Assembly (NCBI GenBank): GCA_905182995.1
Contig: CAJJDP010000155.1
Location: 124,001-188,000, forward strand
DNA: 64,000 nucleotides
DNA from: Paramecium octaurelia
Lineage: Eukaryota; Ciliophora; Oligohymenophorea; Peniculida; Parameciidae
Direction: 5' to 3'
Every line of letters begins with the position of its first letter. The stretch's first letter is position 1. This document shows, in pieces, positions 1 to 13,700 of the stretch. Under the pieces are notes generated by a model. That model worked only from the letters and a program-made list of their open reading frames with translations, was not told the origin of the DNA and ran no database searches. Both the position numbers and the translations under genes were made by a program.

Positions 1-777
1 CACAAATTGTTAGACACCAACACTCTTATCTAAGACATAGATGGTATAGATTTGATCTTGGCTTTAGGAGAACACTTTGATGTCCACCACATTTTAAAAT
101 TGGCTACTTGTTTAACCATTCACAATCCAAGGAATCGATTAAAAATTCTTCTCCTTAAATTAATATATCGAAATGCCCAATTTCCCCATAGCAATAAACA
201 TTATGTCATTGACTGTAGTTACACTTGAGATTTAATCCACATTGAATTGGTCATACAACTTTAATTTTAGGGAATCTTTAAACACATCTGTGTTATTTGA
301 GAGTTAGAATGCTAATGTTTCTTAATCTGCTATTATCACTAACACTCTATTTTTACTAAAGTATTGTAAATGTACCTTTTTTGTGGTTGTAATGTTTATC
401 TGAATTGAACTTCCTAAAGTGATTGTATTGGTAATCAGTAAATGTTATAATTTACCTTATCGAGTTAAAACAATAGATCCATTTTTAATTGTGACAGCAG
501 CTATGATTTCATCTATTTGTCCACTTAAATGACCTTCTTCATAATGTTGAACAAAGAAAGTTTCATTAAAAGATTCAACAATGTCTACATTTAAACCAGA
601 ACTTTGCACTAACTGTTGTTTAGTGAAATGGCAAGGTTAGAATGACTTATCCTAGTATTCCATTTCCTAGAAAAATATTTCGCCAAATTGTTCAAATCTG
701 TCAATTATTTTTTCAGAATCAGCAGAGATATTATATTCCTAACTTTGCACAATTGTGAGTAATAACAAAATTATCAT
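1..777 (-). CDS. Secreted/membrane protein, 3' end outside window
   Basis: Reading from ATG at 777 down, the frame is open to the window edge when TAA/TAG are glutamine, so this is the N-terminal ~259 residues of a longer protein. The first residues (MIILLLLTIVQS) look like a signal peptide, followed by a region rich in short beta-like stretches. It resembles the next gene (814-2403): this one has VNDIMFIAMGKLGISIYQF where the neighbour has VNNMLFIAMGVGGLHIFQL, and IYTIYVLDKSVGV where the neighbour has VYFIYLLDYELGV. The two are therefore likely tandem paralogues, 36 bp apart. The repeated LFIAMG-type strands suggest a beta-propeller ectodomain, but that is inference. The function is not recognised. 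Confidence 0.75.
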
Positions 778-813
778 TATTTATTTATTATAATAATATA
801 TATCACACATTCA

Positions 814-2403
814 TCAAACTTGCGGCAATCTAGATATATTACTGATTATCGAAAACTATGAGGAATGTGTTCCAGTTTAATTAAATTTAAAATTCTTATT
901 TGGACTTTCAAATGTTTCAAGAGTAATCTCGTTTGACTTTTGAACATTGAAATCTAAGCCATCAACAAATTTATGATATTTCCTAAATTCTCTGATTAGT
1001 ACAACCACAATTGAAATAAAGGCTGATGCAACAACGAATAGAATTAAATAAACTAAATACTTTTACTCTGTCGTAATTATTGGCTTGATTGATTGTATTA
1101 TATATTCCTGATTATAAGTGCATATGCCAGTTTCCTTTTTAGTGCATTCCGAAATATGTGAATAGCTTAACTCAACCTATTATTCCTGCTCAAAGTAACA
1201 ATACAAGTAACTCTATTTCAACTCCAACTTGGAAAAGTAAAAGTTATGTAGACTAACACCAATCAGATACAATGACCCTTAAGTTTTGATGAAATTCAAT
1301 TTAATCAACGAAGGCATAATAAATCTTTGTTATTTGATTTGAAATGTTGATGGAATTGAGTGAAATATCACTGTGTTTCCATTTTGACCCAAAGTGATGG
1401 CAATATGATCTAAGATCTCAATATCAACGATAATGTAATTGATTACATGTTTATTTACTTGCTTCCAACTAAAGTCAGAGTAATTCAATTAAATTTCTTA
1501 AATAATTGTTTATTAATCCTAGAAACGAGCAATCATCATTGTATTATTGTAAATATCAATAATATCTCCAGAAAATGGTATTGCATCTAGTTATTCATTC
1601 CTATAAATCAAAGTAGATTTGGGATTGTATATGAAGGATGTGACTCCCAATTCATAATCAAGTAAATAAATAAAATATACATCAGATTGATGAAATACTT
1701 TCAGATCAGTTGCATTATTGATTGAATACTCAAAATCTATTGAACCTAGCACTTATCCATTCAATTAAAATATGTGTAAGCCTCCTACTCCCATTGCAAT
1801 AAACAACATATTATTAACCACAGCCACACTCATGATTTTTATAGTGTTGAAAGATTCGTAAATTCGAAAGGATTTCAAAAATATCTTATCAGATTGAGCA
1901 CCTATTGTGAGACCTATAGTATCTGAATACATGATAATAATAAGTTGGTTCTAAATTATCTCCATAAATACGGGATACTACAAGATGGTTAAATTAATAT
2001 TGAGATTAATTTTGTCTGATAGAACAAAGGTTTCATTATAAAATTGAAGATATATAAGTTCTGCTGAATTCGTTAAAATGACTACATCATTCCCAATATT
2101 TACAAATGAAATGATACGAGGGATCAATCCTGAAAATTGGCCATCATTAAAAAATTAGGAAAACTACGTTGCTTTATATTAAGGGATGATAGGTAACGAT
2201 TGCTATAGCAAATTCTGATTGATTAGTTACTATGGCACAACCTAACAAGGAGAAGTAGTTAAATTCATATCTGAAGATGATGTGAGATTTTGTTCTATGA
2301 TGATTCCAGCACTTGAATAATACTCAATTATTTGAGGGTAGCCTATAAGGATTTCAAATTACTGTAAGGAACGAACGAGAGAGAGAGTTAGAAAAATGAG
2401 CAT
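814..2403 (-). CDS. Single-pass membrane protein with signal peptide, paralogue of the 1-777 gene
   Basis: 529 residues with no intron needed. It starts MLIFLTLSLVRS (signal peptide). A long ectodomain follows, rich in short hydrophobic strands and N-x-S/T sites. Near residues 445-465 is one strong membrane segment (YLVYLILFVVASAFISIVVV), then a basic cytoplasmic tail of about 60 residues. The ectodomain shares aligned blocks with the gene at 1-777, so the pair probably arose by local duplication. The large plus-strand gene at 45762-49571 has the same overall plan (signal peptide, strand-rich ectodomain, C-terminal membrane segment, short tail), but I could not show that it is homologous. No catalytic motif is visible. 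A surface receptor or structural role is only inference. Confidence 0.8.
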
Positions 2404-2457
2404 CTTAGTAGTTATTTATATATATAATATGAAAATGTCACTAAATTACATATAAAT

Positions 2458-4676
2458 TCAAATAGTAAATATATTCATTAGTTATTTTTAATTGAAAATA
2501 TTATATTTTACCGATAGATGTTATAATTGAAGTTTAATAAAGAGCAGTTCCAAGTGATTTGCATCTGATTTTGATTCCTTAAGATTTTGTTCCAAAAACA
2601 CTACCAATTTACCCAATCCAAATCCAGAATGGATTGATAAGAACTGAGTTGTCACAAAATCGGATAATAAACTATCTATCTTCTCATTTTTATTGAATAG
2701 GTACTCAACCTTCTTGATAATTTCTAAGAATATTTGCAAGAGTTGGTTTGAAGCTTTCTTTTAATCCTCCAGATTCCTCTCACTATACACATGCTTATTA
2801 ATTTGATATTTCAGACTCTTCAATTAGAAATGCCATTATTTGTTATAGATGTCATTCGAGTCGATAATATTCTTAATACTATTTAATTAATATAATAGCT
2901 TCTTAATTTGAATTAGATCGTCTAACTATTCTTAGAATTAGTCCTAATTAAGTAAATTCTCAATATTATTATATTGTAATCTATCAAACTCATATGCAAT
3001 CTTCTTAATCCCCTTATATATTTAACATTAGATTCTCTGAGAGTCTTACGGATTCATCAGAGTGTTTTTCTCCTCTAATCTTTTTAGATTATTAGGAGAC
3101 AATGGTATTTGTCTTGTGATTTCATTAATTCTTGTTGTCTAAATCTTATTCTCCAATCCCAAATTATCCAATTGGGCGAGGCTCTATACTTTTATAGAGA
3201 AAATTTCATCGCATTCATCTGACAATTGAGATTAATAGAATATCTCATTTTTTGTTAGGATATGCTGAATCTCTACTTTCTAAAAGCCCTTCAAATATTT
3301 GTAAATGGTTAGGTCATTCTTTAAATAATCAATTGGAATCAAATCGTGATAATCTTTCTAAAATATGAACTCAGGAAATTTGTAGATGAAGAATTTGACA
3401 ATATAAATCTATCTGGTGAGGACTGCCAAATGTAAGCAATTGTGCTTTTACTTTTAGGTTTTCTATCTGAAATTGAACTTGTATTCTTTCTGTTTATAGA
3501 CGTATTCAATCACTTGGATGTATCCTTTTTAAACAGCTAAATGAATTGGAGTGTAGCCATTATGATTGATATGATTGCCATTGACTCCATTTTTTAATAG
3601 TAATTGCAGAATCTTTTGAGCCTCTGCTTCATTCATTTAATATACGCAAAATAAGTAATGAATACTATTATTACCATAAATATCTTATTCATGCAATCCT
3701 ACATTTCGCTTGATTAAATCAAGCACTAAATAATATTATAATTTAGATACTGCAATATTTAAACAACTCTTAGCCCATGAACTATATATTAATTATAAAC
3801 ATACGCTCCTTTATTTGGGTCAGCATTTGCATATAATAAATATCTTGCTGCTAAATATTTCTCTTCCCAAATCGACAATCCTAAAGGAGAGTAATCATCC
3901 TGATTAATTTCGTCAATTTAGAATTTCTTGGGTTCAGACAATAGTATTCTCAGCATCCCAATATCCTCATCCAAAATTGTCTAATGTATTTTATATTGGA
4001 TCTAAATGTCTTTGTCTTGGTACTTTAAGGCAAATTGTTTAAATGCAATCGAACTTAACAATTGTTTTGCCGATATCGTTTCACCTGTGCAGCATATTTC
4101 AATCGTATGAAACAACTGATATATCAGTTCTTGAGATTGAAATAACTCCTGAACTCCAGGATCCCCATATTTGAACCAATCCAATTGGAACACATTTAGA
4201 GTATCTATGTTAATCACTTTAATACATTTTAGTTTAGTAATGCTCTTAGGGATTTCCATGAAACTGTTATGCGAGATGAACAATTGATCAAGCTACAATA
4301 AGTCGCCTATGTCAGCAGAAATTTTCTTAATATGATTTTATGATATGTCCAATTGCTGCAAATGCCTGAATTTTCCAAATTAGAATTCTTATAATAGATT
4401 ATTTCTGATAAACAATATTTCCAAATTCTTGAATCCATCCAAAATATTGTAATCTAATTGTTTAATGTAGTTGTCATTCAAATTTAAAGATATCAATTTT
4501 TTTAGTTTCCACAATCCATCTGGTAAAGAAGAGATTCTTGTCTATTATAATGAGAGATGCTTCAAAGATTCGTCAAAATCTTGCTGATTATTCTAAAATG
4601 CAAACCTAGGCACTGCACTCTTTTAATTGATTTTGCTTCTAGTTACTTAGAGTTATAAGTCATATTCCTAATCCAT
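2458..4676 (-). CDS. Leucine-rich-repeat plus ankyrin-repeat protein
   Basis: 731 residues after removing one 23-nt intron (3782-3804, GTATGT...ATATAG). Without splicing, the conserved ankyrin reading is lost. Residues about 45-170 carry leucine-rich repeats with the pattern LxxLxLxxNxI (for example LISLNLNDNYIKQLDYNILD). After a linker come ankyrin units: a DDYSPLGLSIWEEKYLAARYLL segment, a DIYGNNSIHYLF segment and a clear NGYTPIHLAVQKGYIQVIEY unit. The last ~300 residues are charged and helical, probably coiled coil. There is no signal peptide or membrane segment, so the protein is probably cytoplasmic. Both repeat classes mediate protein-protein contacts, and the binding partner cannot be read from sequence. 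The start at 4676 is followed directly by conserved-looking coding sequence. Confidence 0.85.
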
Positions 4677-4852
4677 TGAATTATTAATTTATTATAATAT
4701 TTTCTAATTAAAATATATACTTCATTTATAATTCTTTGGCTTAGTATTTTTTGATCAATATTTATCAAATTTTAGCTTATTAGAATTCTAGATAAATTAA
4801 TTTGCTATATAAGAAATAATTTGAATTTATAAAATCAAAATCATTGATTAAA

Positions 4853-7176
4853 ATGAAATAGTGGGAGAAGCAACAAAATCAGAAGCTCTATGAAAAGCGA
4901 ATCTAGCATGCCAAAGCCCAAGTGCCTGTTTCAAGTAAGAAGAAATCAACTAAAGTAAACGAATCAATGAATTCCATGAATTCATCCATTTCAGGATTCA
5001 CACACAAAGAAAAAGAAGATAAGGAATCAATCCCTTTATACAAATTGTTGAAATTGTATCAGCTGTAATAATATGCTCAATAACTAATAACAAGAGGATA
5101 TGGGTATGATTTAATTAAATTTGCAATGCTCTCAGACAATTAAATTGAATATTTGTTCAATGACATCAAAGTATTGCCAGGCCATAAAGTCAAACTCTTG
5201 GATCTAATAGCCTACATTAAAGAAATCATTACGCCTTCAAACTCATCCAAATTTAGAAATACTAGTTATACAAAAAAAAATAGTAAAATCCTAACACAAT
5301 AAAAACCCAAAACAAGTTAAACTTAAAGAATAAAACCTTAATAATAATAATAATAACAATAACAATAACAAATACAAGCCATCAACAAATAAAAGCAAAT
5401 GAAAATTACAAACATAGGCTTTGATTTTTTCTAAGATGAGAGTGATTATGAAGACGAATTCAATTAAGCACTAAATTAAATTATGGAGAAATATAAAGGA
5501 GATACAACGACAATTATCAATTCTAATAATCAGACTCTGTAAAATCAATACAGCAAACCAATATTAACAAAAACCAATAATTTTTTATAAACTACAACAG
5601 GACCGATATTATCCGATACGAGCAGAACTCATACAAAACCAAAAGCAAAAGACGATATCATCTTGGTTAGTAAATTCCAAGATGATAAATTGGTTACAGA
5701 AGTTAAGGAGAACAAGTAATGTATGCTTATCATTTTAGGTTGATAAAGAATTTAGAGAAGTAATTAAATTAGAAAAGAAGAAAAAGAAATTTTGAAGAGG
5801 ATGAAAATATGCCAGATTTACAAATGTCCTAAATCAAACACATGTATCTATCCTATGATACTGGTAAATTGACTTCAACCCTTGTGAATTTGGATATCGA
5901 GGAAATGAGTAATTGTCTGGCTTGGGCTATATTGAAGCATATTCAATTTAGTAAGAGGATTAACTATTCGACAATGAAAAATTCCAGTATTCCTTTCTCC
6001 ATGGATATACGATTTCGAGGAACAGGCATGAATTACTAAGATACTTCCCAAAATCCAATTGAAGAACCAACTTAATTGCATCTCTATAGTGAATAACAAT
6101 AATAACAACAGATAGGATTGTTCTAATCATAATAGATATCAAAATTAGATAAAACTAATTTGAGTAATAAGTAGAATAAGACCTTGGCCTAAATTAGTGA
6201 AAAAACCTTAAGCAAAGATGAAAATGAGTTTGAGATTAAGAAATAGGAAATCTAAGATATTTTGAAGGAAAGTTATCTTCATAATGAATAATTTGAAAAT
6301 GAAGAAAATGATAACTATTCACAAAATGATTAAGATTATGATGTATGTTCAGAAGAAGAAAATGATAATGAAAATTAAATTATTTAAGTTCAATAGAATG
6401 AGTCAGATACCTTTAGTCCGATTAAACCTAAATATATATAACATTAGTAACAATAATTGGTTAAAGTCAATAATATCTCTGAAGAATCTTTACAACACAT
6501 TGAGGATTCTTAAAAAATATACAACTACTCCCAAAGTATGTAGTATTAAGAGTAATAATCCCTATTTTAATCTAAATTTGACTTTATTGAAATGGAAGAG
6601 GATGACAAAGAAATTAAGCTCTAATATCAAAAAATTTATTTTGATGTTAATTCTGAGTAAGTTATACCAACAGCTGAAGTTGTAAGTAACTATTGTAAAA
6701 ACATTATAATAACTTCAAAAATGGAAAAGGAAGTGACAATTCTTTGTCTCGTTTACATAGAAAGATTATTAACATAAGCCAATATAAGTTTAGAACCATA
6801 AACCTGGAAAAGAGTAGTTTTAATATCATTGGTATTTCTCTTTATTATACAATATTAGATAATTGCATCTAAGATTTGGGATGATGAATCCTTTGAAAAT
6901 GACAATTTTGCTAAAGTGTTTCCCTAATATCGAACAAAAGACATTAATGAGATGGAAAGAATATTTCTAATGTTATTAGATTATAGACTTCAAGTTTATC
7001 CAGCTGAATACGCAAAATACTATTTTATTTTGAGAATGTATACAGAAAGCAAAAAGAGGAGTTTTCCTTTACGCCCATTAGATTTAAATACTATAATGAA
7101 ACTACAAAAGCAATCCAACCAAGCGGAATTTGGATTGAAGTAAAAGTATGGACAAAGTTTAAATAAATCTTTTTGA
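4853..7176 (+). CDS. Cyclin Y-like protein with long Q-rich N-terminal region
   Basis: 757 residues after removing introns 5716-5738 (23 nt) and 6832-6858 (27 nt). The cyclin box lies at the C-terminus, about residues 615-720. It matches the cyclin Y/Pho80-like class: a YIERLLTQANISLEPQTWKR block, then after the second intron IIASKIWDD, then DINEMERIFLMLLDYRLQV and YAKYYFILR. In cyclin Y proteins this surface activates PFTAIRE/CDK14-16 type kinases. The 600-residue N-terminal part is basic, then glutamine- and acid-rich, including a run of TAA codons near 5337-5375. Human cyclin Y is only about 340 residues, so the extension is unusual. I did not see a clear N-terminal myristoylation site. 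The 27-nt intron is a multiple of three with no in-frame TGA, so its retention would insert nine residues into the cyclin box. Confidence 0.85.
5337..5375 (+). repeat. TAA/CAA run encoding polyglutamine
   Basis: Inside the cyclin-like gene the frame reads six consecutive TAA codons followed by alternating CAA and TAA. Under the ciliate code this is a short polyglutamine stretch. In the standard code it would be a wall of stops. Confidence 0.85.
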
Positions 7177-7725
7177 ATATAACTAATAATAATAACATAA
7201 AAATCCTATTTTATTATTGTACTTAAAATTATAATTGTATACTAATGATTATGTATTTTTTTATTAAAGGTTTATATAAATTAATGATTTTCTTATAAGT
7301 ATGTTGGTTTATATAATAAAATACAAATATTTACATAAAAGATTAGATTTATTGATTCATTATTAAAAATCATAATCATTAAAGATCTTATTGCTTGTAA
7401 GATATTTTAATGGTTTTCAGCATTTGCTTCATTTAATAATCTTTCTAATTCGGAAATATATATCTATATATAATGATGAATTACTTAGAGTTAAATATTA
7501 TATCAAAAAATTTCTATCATATAAAATATTACATAAGATTGAATTTAAAATAACATTATTCTAAATTTATAAATACGAATCTCTTCAAAATTTGTAATTC
7601 TAAATATTATATAGCGGTTACATAATTTAATAAATCATTAATTATAATTACATAAAGGATTTTGTAATTACAAATGATTAAAAATCTCATAATGTCAATG
7701 ATATATAAATAATTTATTTATTATT
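7177..7725. other. Intergenic, AT-rich, no gene seen
   Basis: 549 bp between two plus-strand genes. It is very AT-rich with homopolymer-like A and T stretches. I see no reading frame with coding character, RNA gene or repeat unit. It should contain the terminator of the cyclin-like gene and the promoter of the antigen-like gene. Confidence 0.6.
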
Positions 7726-10700
7726 ATGATTTTTATAATAACACAAATATTGATTGCTGATTTCTTTTTAAGAGGAAATTGTTTAGATATATGCAATCAA
7801 TATTTATCTTATCCATCATGTATAAATAGTATAGAGGATTAATGTATGTGGGATTCAGTGAGAAATAATTGTCAACACACGAATGATTATATGCAAGGAT
7901 GTAACACTTTTTTGAATTTGTTGGCTTGTTAAAAGTAATTAGGGGATGCCTTAGGGTAGTTTGCAAAATGTATTATTTAAGATTGAATTAGGCCGATTCA
8001 AAAAATTCTGCGAAAATATTCCTGATGTATAGACTGAAAAGTGTTATAATAATTTATCAAAGTATGGATGTTTATCTGTTTAAACTCCATCATAGATTTG
8101 CATTTGGAAAAATCAGCAATGTTATTTCTTAGAAGCATCATCGTAATCAGGTTTAATATAAAATGATTTTGACAAGGTGATGTATAGTGCTTCTGCTTGC
8201 TCTCATATAGAACATTATTTAGTGATTCATAGTAGTTTATTATGGAATCTCACATCATACATTCCTGATTTACAATTAGAGGCGTTTCAACAATAATAAA
8301 GAGATTTGAATATTAATCGCACTGATGATATGAAAATTGATGATCCAAGCCTGGATGAGATGTAGAATAACTATTTAACAAAAAACGGAAAGTTTATTTG
8401 GTATAAATTAGGAAAATCTCTGTAATTTAGTGAAACAAATTGTAAAATAATTGTTGATATTTTAAGTGTAAATATCGAATAGATTTAGAGAAGGCTGTAT
8501 TGCATTAGAAATATATGATGACGATGACTTTTATTCAATCTTTAGTTTATAAGATGAAATCTTAGGAGTAAATCACGTATATTGCAAATATTTAAATTAA
8601 AATCCTCAATTAAACTAAAAATATATATTTATAGACAATAAATGTGTGAAATTCGATACTTTTGAATTAGCAAACTAAAAAGTAGTAGAGTAGTATAACA
8701 TAAATTGTAAATCATTAGATAAATATTAATGCATATTTTTTAACCCAAAAGAATCTAATTGTAAAATAGATGATGACTAAAATGAATATTAATGCGTAGA
8801 GGTTTCAAATGAATATGAAATTGATTGTAGTGATGGATTTTGCACTATCAAGCAATGTCAAAAATTAGATAATCATTATATTGATTTAAGTACCAATATG
8901 TGTGTAAATACTTGTACTTCAATATCCAATATGATTGAATGCCTAAATCGGGATTGCATCTATTTGGGGGCTAAAAGTATATAATCGGAAATTATTTGTG
9001 CACCTACAAACACATGCAATTAAATAGGTTTAACAAAATCTGGTTGCATATTCTTGAGAGCAAAATGTGATTGGGATAATAGTGAAAATAAATGCTATGA
9101 ATTACAGGACCATGAGATTTCATTAATGAAATGTTCAGATGTTTAAAATATACATGTTTGCACTTTCATATCATTAAGCGATTAGTTGTGTTACTGGTCT
9201 GAACTGATGATGAAATGCATCAACATACTTGATTAACCATTATTGATGGTACATACTATTTTTATGGACAGAAATTTAGATGAAAATTATTAATAATAAA
9301 CAAGTTTGGTTTGCAATCTGAATCTCTGTAAATACAATTCTTTACTAGCAACTGAATTTGATGAAGTAAAAAGAGTGTGTTTATTCGATTAATTAAAATT
9401 GAATAAAAACTTAGCCTTAATCAACAAATATGATTGTCTCCACAATTTGAACGGGTATTATCTATGGAATTAGGAGAAGTAAATTTGTTAAAAATTTGAA
9501 TAATCCTATATCAAAAATTAATATTGTTTGGAATTGATTGATGTAAATGAACGATTCTGTCAATATAGCAAGTTATCTTCAAATTCTGTTCGATGTGTTT
9601 ATGATTAAATCACCACTTCTTGTATTGAAAAAACTGAAAAAGAAGTAAATACTTTAGGGTGTTCTGGGAATGGATTATCTGAAGAGCAATGTTTAAGTAA
9701 CAATATTGAAGGACAATTTTGCACTTATTCAGATGAATTGTGTATTGAAGTATCTATAAATACCATAAATAATCTAAAGTGCTCTTCTCTACTTAATGTA
9801 AATCAATAGGTTTGTAGAATGTAATTTGTTAATAAAACACTTTGTAAATATAATGAAGTCACTCATTCATGCATTTAATTAAGTTCAACAGATACAATTG
9901 AATATAACTACAATCTAAATAGGTATGCATGTTAGGCGGTGGCAGATAGTTATACATATTTTGATGAATAGATAAATAGGTGTATTGAATTTGATTCAAC
10001 CTAAAGCATTTATTTTATGAAACTAAAATGCGAAGAAAATTATGTTAATAAATTGACATGTTTAAGTATTAAAACGGATGGTTAATTATGTATTTGGAGC
10101 ACATCTCTTAACTAATGCAAAAATTATTTTGACAATTTTCCTAGTTGTTCTTTTTTTGAGAATAGCAGTAGTTAAACATGTGTGAAATTGAAAAACATAA
10201 ATAAAGTAGAATTCACGATGGAGAATTATTGTGCTTATTAAGATAATAAATGTATGTCAAAAATAGAAAATTAGATTGATTGTGGGGATAACGATACAAT
10301 GAATATTCATCGTTGTAGTGGGATGACAGGGATTGACCAAGATGGCTATTTTGTGTAAATGTGTGCGTTTGTTAGTAATAAGTGTGTAACATTGATTGAT
10401 TCCAGCATGGATACTGAAATAATATTAAACACAATTACTTGTGAATAAGCTAATTAGAAATCTTGTGGATCTGTGAGAACTCCTGGTTAATTTTGTTATA
10501 TCTCAGCAACGTCAGATATCAATAATATCATAATCAATAAAGGGTGCAGATTTTAGAAATTGGATAAGATGTATTGTTATTTGTTAAATTACTATTATTC
10601 GGATATGAATTTATTAAATCCAAATATATGTTCATAGGCAACTGATTCATGCATTTATGATCCCTTAGAAGGCTGCATATCTATATATGATAGTTCTTTA

Positions 10701-13700
10701 AATTATGATTGTGAGCAGCCAGGAATATCATAGACCCTCTGTATAAGATAGACAAAAGAACGTAGATGTGCTTTTATAGATAAGACTTGTAAATATATTT
10801 CAGAAAATTATGTATTTACAGAGAATTGCAAATATCTTAATGAGTTTGCTTGTTCCTCTTCTCCATTTATTTAATGTGTTTGGAATGAATATTTTGAGAC
10901 TTGCAAGTCTATGAGTTTTTATGACATACAATCAATTACTAGTAACTATTTCTGTTCTTCTAATCACGATAATATTTTCATGATATCTGGTGAAACTGAA
11001 TGCATTAAAATAGATTAAGCTGATTACAATTTATACACTTGTGATACTCCAGGGTTAAATAAGTATGGTTGTTATTCAATACCAACATAATATTGTCAAT
11101 ATCTAAATAATAGATGTTAATTTTATTCTTCCGTATTGTGTGATGATACTACGTTTGAATGTGAATCAAATGATACTAATGATTAATAGTGCGTATTTAA
11201 GGACGGTTAGTGCTTTGCAATAACAAATACTCTCTTTGATTGTGATTCTTTTGAGAAAACTAATTACCTATTTTGTCATTAATACCCTCATTGCATTTAT
11301 AAAGATTCTCAATGCTAATAGATTAGATAATATCAGAAATACGCAGATTGTTAGAGTATTGATAATGTTGCAGCCTGTACAGTCTAAAACAGTGAACACT
11401 AATGTTAATATATAAATGATTGTGATAGTCTTGATTAACTCTTGGATATCTGTCCATCTCTTTCTGGGTATTATTCAAGAAATGTGTGTTCAAATTTCTA
11501 GGATTGTCAATACGGATATACAAAAAGCGGTTATGGCTTTTGTTTTTAAGGATAAAACATAGTTGAATTATCTTGTGAACAATTACCTTAAGATCTTTGC
11601 TTTTAGGATTTATCACATTTAAATGGTGATCTGAAATGCTTTTGGAATAATAATGATGAGACATGCAGGAATGTGTAAAATTAAAATATTCTGACTTGCG
11701 ATGATATATCAGAGTTTAAATCCAGTTATGCTGCATGTATGCACTTTGGCAGTAATGACTGTAAATACTCCTTTTAGGACAATAAGTGTAAATTAGTAAA
11801 CGAATACATTGGTACAACTTGTCAGGGATCTTCAAAATAATAATGTGATTAAATTGAATCTATTTGTTATTTTAATGACTCCATATGTACAACAACTGGA
11901 ACTGATGATTAAATTAATAAATATGGTTGCATTCATCAAACAGGCTATTATTATTATTACCAAGGAAATTGCAAATTATTAGAATCTACGGATTATCAGT
12001 AATCTTGCCAAAATCTTTCTAAAGATGCATGTTTGAGTGAACTTACTAAAGAAATTCACTGTAGATGGAAAAATGAAAAGTGCAAAACAGTACTCATATA
12101 GGAAAATAAGGAGATATCTTCATGTTCAGATTTAAATCTAAGAGCTTGTCTAGAGATTGCACTTTCCAATATTCAGTGTCAATGGAATTCTGAAATCAAA
12201 AGCTGTGAAACAATTATAGTCACTCAGTTCGATTGCACTTTGGCTGATTAAACCACTAATACATCTAAAAGTTTATGTAGTGGTCAAACATCAAATTATT
12301 GTGCTAGACGCCTTGATGGGACTGAATGTTCTCCTGTTACTACTAAAATTAATTCTTGCATTCTTTTTGGATTAAATTTGAATGCTTGTGTAGAATTAAC
12401 TTATGATGTACCTTGTAAATGGAAGTAATTCAATGACGGAGGATTTTGTGAAGATGCAAATCTCTATTCAGCCTAGTGTTCAGATCTACTCAACGAAAAG
12501 GCGTGCATGAATGTAAAGAATTTAGGGTAGCATTGTAAATGGGACATCAATCAAAAACGATGCTAACTTTAAGAGATTACAACCTGTTCATCAGCAAGCT
12601 ACCTAAATGGAATTCTACCATGCAAAGCTGTATCTGATGAACTTTGTTAATATGAAGAATTATTTAATCAATGCAAAAGCATAAATGATATACCGACAGA
12701 TTGCTCTGAATTTTATAATTAATAAGCTTGCATTTAATCAAAAAAAGGTTGTGTTTGGAATTTGAACTCTTGCTAGTAATAAATATTATTGAGATGTGAA
12801 TTGTTTTTAAATAAATTTGTCTGTTTGAATACTCAATAAGTTGAATGCTAATGGATTGATAATTAATGCAAATCATTTGAAGGTTTAGATCAAAAGATTT
12901 ATTGTGTTAATCTGCCAAAGGGACTCAATCAATTTGCTTGTCTGACTAATGCAATAGATCCTTGTAATTTAGATTACCAACATGAGATTTGCATACCATC
13001 CCAATAATTTTCCCAGAATTTTGATGATTATTTTACTGTTTCGCAACTTCTAGAAATTCAAACCTTGGATTATCCATAACCATTATTGTTTAATCAATGC
13101 GAATAGCTTTAAACTAAGCATGATTGCATTAATTCAAGAAAAGAAGATTAACCTTGTGTTTGGGTTAATTCATGTCAAAGAGTGACCAATTTTGAAAAAT
13201 TGAAATGTTCAGATGCACTCAATATCTGGGGTTGTTTGAGTATTACAAGTAGCAATTAACTTTGCTTTTGGAATCATAAATGTTTATATTGGACTTAAGA
13301 TAATCCAATTATGTCAAATGTTAATATAAATGTTTGCATAGATCATAGTATAAGTAGCGTATATTCTAAGTATTCTTGTTAAGTCCAGGATCTATAAACA
13401 ATAGATTGCATATCGGTTGGGATAAGTAAAAAAACTTGTTTATCTATTCCTAATTAACCTTGTTAATGGGTAGTATCTCTTAATCAGTGTTAAAAATTTA
13501 GTTAAGACAACAAAAAGAATAAATGCTCAGATTATTAATTAGTTTCGCCTTATGTTTGTTAAATCCTCTTAGATTTTGCTTGTATTCATGATACAGATAC
13601 ATTTAGTTGTATTGAAGTTGTTCAAAATAATTAAATGCTGGGTCTATCTAAATAGGCATGTCTTCAAAATAATCAAAAACCTATTTATTGGAACGAATCT

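Noticed and set aside
5875-6142. Two overlapping minus-strand ORFs
   Set aside because: They lie opposite the cyclin-like gene, whose conserved frame is on the plus strand; they are shadows.
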